From Mya arenaria (Eukaryota; Mollusca; Bivalvia; Myida; Myidae): a DNA stretch of 64,000 nucleotides. The position numbers and the translations under genes are program-made. The first letter of the stretch is position 1. Each line of letters opens with the position of its first letter. Location: assembly GCF_026914265.1 (NCBI RefSeq), contig NC_069136.1, positions 25,060,701 to 25,124,700 on the forward strand, written 5' to 3'. Under the pieces are notes generated by a model. It was not told the origin of the DNA. It worked only from the letters and a program-made list of their open reading frames with translations, and made no database searches. Below, in pieces: positions 47,029-56,627 of the stretch.

Positions 47029-47345
47029 ATGTAAAGATATCTTTGTTTAAGTCCTCATTTGAAGTAAAATGTTGCCTTCCGACGTAGCATTTGATTTAAA
47101 CATTATTTATTTATCAACGATTGTGAAGAAAGCTATGGCATTGTTGGCACGATGTTGCGCGAGTGTGTGGTCTTGTGTTTGGGGGAAACCGGAGTACCCG
47201 GAGAAATCCAACTTGACCAGCTTGGTGACCACCAACCAAACTCACATGCGCCCAGGCCGGGAATCGAATCCGGGTCGCCTTGCTGAGGAGCGAGTGCACT
47301 AACCACTGCGCGAGCCGGACACCCGGACGTAGCATTTTTGAACCG
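47029..47345. mobile_element. Family C MITE fragment split by a SINE
   Basis: 47029-47092 matches the family C end (atctttgtttaagtcctcat, gttgccttccgacgtagcat). The match resumes at 47326 with gacgtagcattttt. Between them sits the SINE at 47093-47325. Confidence 0.7.
47093..47325 (-). repeat. tRNA-derived SINE with 12 bp target duplication
   Basis: On the minus strand the head reads ccggctcgcgcagtggttag then tgcactcgctcc, with box B ggattcgattcccgg. A body follows with ctccgggtactccggtttcc, then an A/T-rich tail. The word gacgtagcattt occurs at 47081-47092 and again at 47326-47337, flanking the element exactly as a target-site duplication should. The head-to-tail layout and duplication show LINE-mediated insertion. 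Confidence 0.85.
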
Positions 47346-47349
47346 GCTT

Positions 47350-48060
47350 CAAGCATCACCGATTTGGAATATTCTTTGCCGCATTACCATGAACTTACTA
47401 CTGAAAAGGCTGGCTCATAACCCAATAAAGCATGGACACACTTACAGTTTGAATTTTGTTTTAAATTTACATCAACCTACAAATCAAATCGTAGCACAAG
47501 GACGGCACAAAAGAATATCTTTGAAGTGCAAAAAACTTACTGTTTGAAACCACTTATAGAGCGGTACAAATTGACTGTCTTTTCGGTGCAAAACGATATT
47601 GTGAACGTGATTTTATTAGCTGATTGACGAGTTTACGTTGTTCAGTTTATCAACAGTTAATCAGCAGTAATACCATTGTTTTCAAGAGTCCCGACAGATA
47701 CTACCACTTATGCGGTAGTATGCTACAAAATTGCTACATAAGTTTCAAACCTTTCATTCACGTACATTTTTTGCACTTTTCGTGGGAATAACCAAAAGCC
47801 ATACAGCAAAGCATTGTAATGCTATAACTTAATTTATTTATACATCATTTATAATAATAGCAAACTGATTCAATGTAATTTTGAATCTGTGTGAAGGTTT
47901 AACAGAGATAGAACATGACAGTATAATAACAAGTAGACAGCTAATAAGGATGTTACATTTATGAAATTATTGTTCTCATATCATCATTTAATAGTATGGC
48001 ATATTATAAACAAGTTGTATAGTTCAATATGCTATATTATCCGGAATCTGAAAGTGACAC
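47350..48060. other. Intergenic stretch, nothing recognised
   Basis: AT-rich, with short open frames only. Confidence 0.5.
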
Positions 48061-48069
48061 TGTTATTCA

Positions 48070-48300
48070 AATTTAAAAAAATAAGCGTTAAAGTTTTGAC
48101 TACTTACTAAATAATGCATTAATTGAAAATGTTAATTACAGACACTAAGATTGTAGCCGTTTATTTAATAGCTGAAAAACGCAAAAATAGTTTAGCCAAT
48201 CAAAACAGCCGTTTAATCTTTGCCACTTTATGGTTAAAACACATTAAGAACCGAACCCCTGATACAAAAACGCTATTTGTACCCAGCAAAGGTGAATAAT
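48070..48300 (+). repeat. Partial 340 bp repeat (family F), copy 4
   Basis: Shares gactacttactaaataatgc and the tgaaaaacgcaaaaat block with copies at 10595 and 12268; the 3' part is lost. Confidence 0.5.
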
Positions 48301-48550
48301 ATGTACGAAGACAGGAAAAGTCTTAAAGCAGATTACTTTCATGAAGGCCTTTCTTATGCTCATATTGTAACCGTTTTGAGAAAAAGTAATATTCTAGTAA
48401 TTCAAATAGGTTTACGTCATTTGCACAGAGTACTGGATCGTTGACGTTAAAACGAAAAGATTACAATGACGCTCGTTCTGTTTGCGACTTTGGTGACAAC
48501 GTGATCGTAATAATAGTTACAGAGTTATGCGACAACGAATCTTGGCGAAT

Positions 48551-48747
48551 TCATTGACCGTTAGTTTTGAGTTCAACACCCATGTCCAAAACCATGACTC
48601 GCCACCATGACAGCGTTCCATCCTCTTTCTTCTTTCTATTGCTCATATCAGGATCTAATAAGGCTGGTTTGTACAAGCGAAATATCATAGTACCGTACTT
48701 TCTCCGGTAAAAGCCATAAAGAGTCAAAGATGACACAGCTGTTTCGA
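48551..48747 (-). CDS. Orphan 3' exon-like open frame, unknown
   Basis: After a gaaacag acceptor-like signal the minus strand stays open for about 65 codons to a stop. The frame reads VSSLTLYGFYRRKYGTMIF then RLYKPALLDPDMSNRKKK, with SWWRVMVLDMGVELKTNGQ at the end. The composition is protein-like, unlike the repeat-born frames nearby. No family was recognised and no partner exon was found; it could be a pseudogene fragment. Confidence 0.25.
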
Positions 48748-48754
48748 TTGGCTT

Positions 48755-48865
48755 AACTTTGTTGTGGCCACAAGTAACTAAGTTGTGGCTTCAAGTTACT
48801 ATGTTGTGGCCATAATATACTAAGTCGTGGCCTCAACTCACTAAGTTGTGGCAACAATATAGATT
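48755..48865. repeat. ~21 bp tandem repeat (ctaagttgtggccacaagtaa)
   Basis: Five imperfect copies with gttgtggc as the constant word. Confidence 0.75.
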
Positions 48866-48932
48866 GCGGATTTCAACTCTGTGCCATCGTAGACAGCAAA
48901 CCTTTAAACACCCACGAAAGTTGACATACTTA

Positions 48933-49026
48933 ATGTTATGCCTAGTACTAATTGATTGCTTATCTGCAATTTCATTAGCTGAAAATGGAGGTTGTATTCT
49001 TATTAGAAATTCGATACCTGGAGCAG
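48933..49026 (+). CDS. Possible first exon with signal peptide (orphan)
   Basis: An ATG opens the frame MLCLVLIDCLSAISLAE followed by NGGCILIRNSIPGAG, ending at a donor gcag|gtatgag. The N-terminus looks like a secretion signal. No following exon was found, so this is a weak candidate. Confidence 0.2.
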
Positions 49027-49881
49027 GTATGAGGTGACCTCGGCATAATTCAAATTTAATTCAAAACAAACAACGTTTATTCACTCACACACACTATACA
49101 TGGCAAGTGAGGCAAGTACACTATATATACTACATGGTGGCAGTTATGAAAAAAGAAAGAAATGAATCAATTATACTTAGTGATACCCAGTTGAGTATCA
49201 GAAAGCAATTCATTATAACATTATATCATTGCGTACACTATAAGACGTATTATTAAAACAAATTAATACTACTCATTTTTTTTTCATTCTATGTATAACA
49301 GAAAATCGAAAACACAAGAATAATTCTATCAAATGTAAGAACCAAAATTGATTAACTAAACGTGATTTTCGTACATTTGAACTAGTACATGTATATCGAT
49401 CGATATTTCTTATGACTAAAAGCATCTTATAATTTGATGAAATTATCACTAAGATACATTTAGATTTAGACATTGAGCATACAGAAGAACAATAATAATG
49501 TTAATCTAACAAAGCATGTCTAAGTGTGATATTATAACTAATGCATAAAATAAATCGTTACCTTTTCTTACTGGAAATTGTTAATTTCCTATCTTCAACT
49601 ACCGGTACGTCTTGGGGACGGTAATAACAGTTTGATTTACATTTAAAAAGCCTTGGCCACAATCGCAAGTCGGTTTGACTTTGTCACTTTAATGAACATG
49701 AACGCCCCCAATCCCACCATAGCCCCTTTAAAACAAACAACGAATTATTAAAACAAGTCAAAACACCTTGAAACACACATTCAATGAAATAATCAAGCTT
49801 TTGATTGTTATCAAATACGGTTATATACGAGTATATACAAGCGTATTTAAAACAAAATCATGGGAATTATATATCATAATA

Positions 49882-50028
49882 CAGTCGAACCCCGTTGGCT
49901 CGAACTCGTTTGGCTCAAATTCTATTTTCTGAAGGTAAGCATTCCCGCTTGGCTCGAATTTCCTTAGGCTCGATGCAATCTCGCTAGTCCAGTGAAGTTC
50001 GAAGGCAACGGGGTTCGTCCGACTGTTT
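49882..50028. mobile_element. Inverted-repeat element, family E, copy 3
   Basis: Left end acagtcgaaccccgttggct, right end ggcaacggggttcgtccgac; shares gaaggtaagcattcccgctt with the other copies. Confidence 0.75.
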
Positions 50029-50320
50029 CTCATTGTTCATGTTATATAATAAAATATAACATACATATAACTTTCAGTTTTACCAATGATTTCACTTATC
50101 AGTTCGTTAGAATAATTTGCACAATCTTCGTAACTTGAAATAATATAAGAACTTTTATTGCGCTTCCTTAGACCAACGTTTATCCTGATGAAAGCAACGT
50201 TTCAACAATAGAAACAATATTGTGCATTCATACATGCTCATCTTAATACCGAGTATTCCGGAAGCTCAATTTCCACGTATTTCGAGTTTTTTTGTAATAG
50301 AAATCTTTAAACAATTATTA

Positions 50321-50643
50321 ATGCACCAGTCAATTGTAACCACGGCCCCCCAGGTCCGGGGGTATACCGGGGATAGCCGGGGAAATGGGCCGTGTTTTTA
50401 CCTTCCAGGTGGCCCCGCAGTGCCGGGTGAATGCGGTGGGTTTTGTGTTCGCAAAAATATCGCGGGGAATGGGCCTTGACTAGGGTTCATGGGTTGCGGG
50501 GGGCATTTGGCGGGGATTATACCATCTGTACGTCTCCGCAGTGTGGGGATTTTACCCGGGGTTGGCTGGACCGAAAGTCAAAGTCCCCGCTATTTCCTGG
50601 ACCTGGGGGGGGGGGGGCGTGGTTACAATTAACTGGTGCATAA
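50321..50643. mobile_element. GC-rich palindromic MITE, family B, copy 4
   Basis: Ends atgcaccagtcaattgtaac and gttacaattaactggtgcat. The interior is in the opposite orientation to copies 1-3 (ggtataccggggatagccgg near its left end). A run of nine or more G lies near its right end. Confidence 0.85.
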
Positions 50644-50649
50644 TGATGA

Positions 50650-51480
50650 CCTGGACTCATTTAACTTGAGCGCTACGTTTCCCAATTTAACTTAAGATGG
50701 TCAAATTATAGAGTTAAAGGCCAATTCTGAAATATGAAAGTTGTAATTTGACAGGGCATGAAACTTGCGCAATATATACTGCCTATACGAGTAGGCAATG
50801 TAAATTGTATAAAAATAATATACATGTATTGTGCCTTTAATACCTCTGGAATAAATATGCGATAACTAGTAAGGCCAGTATTCAATATTGATCTTATCCT
50901 TATCCTTAGACATGCCTCAGTGATTCCATTCAGCCGATTGATCAGCCTAATATACAGGCCAATCAAAATACTTAGATTTTAATCTTAAACTTAAGTTCAA
51001 TCTAAGTTGGTCATTGAACACGGTCGCAGTGGTTGTTCTTAAAAAGTAGTAAAGTTATTATGATTAGTAACATTTACAACCTACTAGGTTAAGCTTGAAA
51101 AAGAAATGTTGAAAAAGAGAGTGAATAAGTGAATAGTGTGCCTGTTGATTTCGCTTTTTTTAAAACGCATTGTCGGATTGGCGCCCTTACTTTGTCGTTC
51201 TGGGCGAACTAAGAATAAAGGGCACCACTTTGACAATTACAATATTTGTTTTTCTAGCGTGTTGGCGGAGCGCCGACACACCGACATGCCAGAACGAGAG
51301 GTCAGAAATCGGTCACAATATTTTGCAATGCGGCATGCTATATTTTCACTTTCGGATATTGAAAAGGATGTTTATATGCATTTAATAAACATTGATTCCA
51401 TCTTGAGTAAGAATTGTATTACATTATACTTAGAGTAGTTAGAAAACGGATAATAAAACGTGACGCCACGTTCGGCGGGG
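50650..51480. other. Intergenic stretch, no gene seen
   Basis: Contains an open frame (51136-51438, plus) without recognisable family or splice context, and a small palindrome near gttggcggagcgccgacac (51260-51280). Confidence 0.4.
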
Positions 51481-51559
51481 GCCGTCGACGACACCGGACA
51501 ACATGATCTTCTTATATGTCTGCCATGCTACACAGGCGACAAAGATATGTGTAAACTGA

Positions 51560-54500
51560 AACACTTAAATTATAATCTATTTAAAGTAAAACAAATACTT
51601 AAAAAAGTATAATGTTTATGTAAAGGCGAAACATCATTCTTTCATTAATATCTGTTTTCGATAAAGGCTACCGAACATATCAATACTTATACATTTAGTA
51701 CTAATTACCCAAACAACTGTTTATCCGAATAATGAATAATCATTAGAAGCCATTAGTATAAAACCTTCATATTGTCCACATATAATGTTTTGGCTAGTCT
51801 GCACATTAAAATAATTTGATTGGTTATCATTAATGAATGGATAAATATTGAAAAATCAATACAGAATTTGGCTAACTTTACTCAAACAAAAGAATGGAGA
51901 TACACTTGGTTGCCGAGGTTTAAAAACTAAGGCAATATTTCATCTGAGTGTGGGAATGTGAACGTTGTTTTTAAACTAAAAAGGTTGTAACTTGTATATC
52001 AAAAACATGAAAATATATGTACAAAGTGATGTAAATACTAATGGACAAATTACTTTAGTAAATAAGCGGTAGAAAGTATTGAACGTTTCCTGGTCAAAGC
52101 TGCAAAGAAAATAAACACGGAGATGAAATTATACAGATGTAGGCTGCTTTTAGAATACGGTCCAAAAGTGTTTGAAAATGAAAACATCTTATTTCTAAAT
52201 CACAAACAAAAGTTATAAAATAATTTCAAGTAAGGGTGAAGGCCGAAAACTGTCAATTATGTCAGAGAAAGAACAGTCCGAGGCACGCACTTTATTGGAC
52301 ACTGTCACACCCATTGAAAAGATACTAATCGCTTATTTACAATTTTCTGACATAAGCTACATTCTAAACATATGACAAACAGACTAGTGGCTATTTTGCC
52401 ATTAAAAAAATATTTTGTTAGTGAATATTCTCTAGGTTTAAATATGCTAATAAAGGATGCCATGCAAAGACCCAATTTGAACAGCTTAGAAATATGCATT
52501 TTAAAACACCACCTTTACAATACTTAACCACATAACATATAGATTTCACCAAATAATAATTGCAGAGTGTACTATGTTCCGTAACTTCAAGAGCATGTGA
52601 TGCCAGCTTTTACTTTGTTTTTTAACAGGCAAGCTGACAACATGTTTGAACTCATCAAAACCAATCACCTCCAATGACCTTTATTCGGGCTTTCTCCGAA
52701 TTGTGAATACTTGTTTAAAATTGTTTTAGCCATTTAAAATAAGGCCACTACTTTTATATAAATTGGTTTACAAAACCGGCGGGTCTAATTTTCCGAAAAG
52801 TACAAAAAAAATAAAAAAAATGAATTTCACTTTTTTTTCAAGATTATTTTCCCGACCGTATTGATTTTGGTGCGAAACGAAAGAAAAACGAACAGATAAG
52901 AGTACGAATGCAGTAGATCTCGACTGGTTTGTTGTTCCGTAGCCGTATTCGCCGATTTATAGTGATAACATGTGAGCCAGTCAACTGTTATGGCAGCGCC
53001 GTTGGCAATGGCGAAATTGACGATAGCAGTCACTCTTTGTATGAAATAATTAAGTTAAATATGCAGGAGTTGTTAAAATAACAATAGCAAAATACATTGG
53101 CAAATTTAACAGCCGACACAAACAATAACTGTCACGTGATTGTTGTTTTTCCCCGCAAATTTAGGTCATGAAAATAGTGTTGTTTATAGATGAAAAATAA
53201 GTGGCAGCGGCTGCCATCGAATAATTAGACACAAATATCTATAAATTATGTGCGAGAAAAATATTTTATAACATTTTATGGTTAAATATCAAATAACAGT
53301 GCACTTAGTGTGAGTGGTGAAATCGAAAGTAAAATTTCTAAGTTGACACCGGTGATCTAGTTTCACAAGTTCGGTCGGTTGTGTTTATGGATTTTAAATC
53401 ACAAACTGGTTTGGAAATACTTGTCATTGAGTCACTGTAAAAGCTTGTGTTTATTCTAGATTACATGTTTATTCATGTTTGGGTTAATAGTATAGTAAAA
53501 ACAATGAAAGAGTTGAACACATGTGTCAATGCCATTTACTAATGCCAGGAGTTGTGTGCAAAACATTAAGATAAAACAACACGGAAAACTATTATGAATA
53601 AGTCCATTTTAATTTGTTATGAACTTGATATTTCACTATAAATGAGATTTGTTGTTGTAACCAAGGAATTCTCTTTAAAATGAAAAATAAACAATCATGA
53701 AGTATAGATGCCCTGTGAACGCATGATACACAAAATGGCGGAGTTGGGAGAAGATGAAAATATCCGATAAATAATTATGGATTTCACTGTTACTATCATT
53801 GGTACATAAAGTTAAGTCACATGCTAGATTTATTATTTTGCTATGTGATTTTTATGTACTGATGTGGTAATTTGCTGCAAGATTTGAATTTGAAATGGAT
53901 TTGCTGAACATCGCATGGTAAATATCCCGGTCCGAAAATATTCGGACTTAGCATGGATTGGGTTACACACAACTAGGACCCCGCATGGTAAAGGTTATTA
54001 AAACTCAAATCTAGGTCTAGTTTGGTTTTAAGTTTTTCAGGAATTGTTTGCACAATATTAAAGCACAATGCCTTCATACAATATTACTTCCTTATTTACA
54101 AAATTGGAAATTATTTCACTTTATTGACATTTTCCAATATTGAAATAACTGACACAATGCTTAGAAAATGTAATGTATTGTCTTAATACAGTGCAATTAT
54201 TGTGTATTTTAAAGCGTAAAATTTGCCTTCCCTTTTTTTCCAATTTAATATTGGTCAGTTTTTAAGTGTTCTGCATTCACTTTTCCTTTAGCATACCATT
54301 AAAGCTAAACAAATGTCCTGCTGAGTAATAGTCAATGTATCTTTGATAAAAAGTGTAGTTTATACATGTAAACATGTTTTATAGTCAATTTCATTGATGT
54401 TTTATATGCACAGTATGTAAGATTTCACTGTGTGTTTAATTAGAAATTAGAACTTTGAAACTTTGAGTGTATTAAAACATGCATTAATAGCAGTTTTAAA

Positions 54501-56600
54501 ATTTAAAATGTCAAGTAAATGATATAAATTTTCAATGTTTTTATGTTGTTCTCTGATTTTCACCCTTAAAGAGTATGTTTTGTGACTTTTGTCCTTTTTT
54601 TTTTTTTTTTTTTTTTCGACCACCCGGTGGACATTTTTTCCAAAAATTCTTGTAAACCAAAAAATAAAAAAGGATTGGCCTAATGATCTTTAAAATTCAA
54701 CCTCTACGGATATATAACAATTTCCTTGTGCATTATTCGCTAAATATGGAAACTTTTAACTTTCTAAGATCTTGTTTTGTTTTCTACTCTTTCAGTGACA
54801 TAAACCAAATAAACAGTGTTCTTTTCCCTAACGGCTGCGCAAACTTCAGTCACATCTTCATAGGGTATTAAGTTGTTACAAATCGAAATTTTATAAAAAA
54901 AAATGAACATTTTATGGTTCTTTATTAAACCTTTAAACAATCGATTTTAAAGTTGTTTTTTTTTCAAAGATTCAAGATTCAACTTATTTATTAAGTAACT
55001 TGAACACAAAGTGTTCCTCATTACATGATAGATATAATACATTAAATTAAACATATATACAACGATAACATGATAGGTTTGAAATCTCAGACATGAGAAA
55101 AGAACTGATAATCAATATCTTAACATCAAACTTTAAGATTATATACTATTACATTACACTAACATTTCACTTACACAGTGAGGATGGACTAACAACTAAT
55201 TAGTAAATATTTATATAAAAATTTTCATGATGAAAGCTACATTTTTAAAGGTATATTATGGTATGCAAAAAAGCCAAAATTTAAACCTTTAATAAAGATC
55301 ATGAAACAATATTTACAATGTTATGACGACGTTCAAATGCTTAAGAAATAAATTTGCATTAATTAAGCTGTTCGGAATAATTCGTACCTTGCATAAAATC
55401 AATAAATTTCATCATACTAGGCCAAAAATGGCATGTTTTTACAAAATATAAGTAACAAGTTTGTAGAAACACATCTTGATTCTACACTACGTTAATCACA
55501 CGATACTACCATTTCTACTGACTGTCCATTATTAGAACAATGACTGTTCATTATTTGAACAATGACTGCCCATTATTTGAACAATGACTGTCCATAATTA
55601 AAATATTGAACAGTATTGGATAGTTAGTAAAAATAAAGTACGGGACACAGTCCAATAACCCATACAATGTACAAAGAGAACACATGATGACACCACAAAC
55701 ATGTTTAAAGACGAATTAAATAATAGAATCCCACGAAATGACTATGTCGCTTGTGTAGAGAATCTGTAGTAGCTCTGTAAAGATTGTTTAAAAATTGGTT
55801 CATCATTTCTTCTTAAACAGCCGTATAAATTTTAAAACAACTTAATCCAAGGATAGGTGTTGCAATCTGGCCGACTTTGATGACCGGCCAGATTACAGCT
55901 TTCTCCTTGGAGGTATTTGCATTAAAATGTCAATTTTGCGCAATATATATTGCCTATACACTTTGCTATTTAGATTGCCAAAGAGTGTACAATGCCTGAG
56001 TAAGAGAATGTACACCGTTAAAGTGGTCTAATTTTGACAAGGCCGTAACTCCTGAGTGAATTTTGTGATCGAGCTGTTGATCGCACTTAGTCGAGATATG
56101 GGTCCATAAACAAATTACCAAGTTTAGTGTGTTTTATTTTTTAAACAAAATAAAAGGCTAAATAGGATTAAATAGTGCAATTTGGCTTTTGAACAATGTC
56201 AGTCGAAATATTTAGCCAATAAAAAAGTAAAATTAATAGGTAACACATTTCAAAGTCGGAGACCGGACATAAGTGTGACGCTGTGGACGACGCTGCAAGA
56301 ATGCCGAACAAAATGCCGAACATATTTATCCCTATATTTGAGCCATGCTTCTCAGGCGACATAAACTGATAATTGTTCATTTCAATTTACCCTTTAACAA
56401 TGTTTTCCATAAATACAATTTGGCTTACACTACAGGTAAACGAATCAGTTAGGGGTGGTCGTCCTTACTCTAATTACACACATGAATTAATGAAAAAGTG
56501 TATGGTTATTCAAATATAATACGGATACTCATAATTCAGAACAATCCAAATATCCTGTACTTCAATATATATGGGCACACTCTTTACTTGGTAGTATAAT
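51560..56600. other. 5 kb AT-rich intergenic region, no gene seen
   Basis: Many short open frames lack family resemblance. Poly-T near 54594-54616; a 22 bp tandem repeat (four copies of actgtccattattagaacaa plus tg) at 55520-55607. The word cgcctgwgwagcatggc occurs on the minus strand both near 56345 and near 51530, a diverged dispersed repeat. A minus-strand AATAAA at 56133-56138 could serve the Roco gene upstream of it. Confidence 0.5.
55520..55607. repeat. 22 bp tandem repeat, four copies
   Basis: Unit actgtccattattagaacaa plus tg, with variants tgttcatta and tgcccatta. Confidence 0.85.
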
Positions 56601-56627
56601 GCAGATAAATTCACATTTTTGCATGCT

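Noticed and set aside
49643-51555. Two phase-matched exon-like pieces (49725-49643 and 51555-51495) with hydrophobic frames
   Set aside because: The 51.5 kb piece shares the word cgcctg..agcatggc with a dispersed repeat near 56.35 kb, so it is probably repeat-derived. No first exon was found.
52827-53033. Frame with AITVDWL resembling TIDWL of the 15.6 kb membrane protein
   Set aside because: Similarity is too short, there is no ATG or donor, and the word overlaps a common gccagtcaa motif also present in MITE ends.
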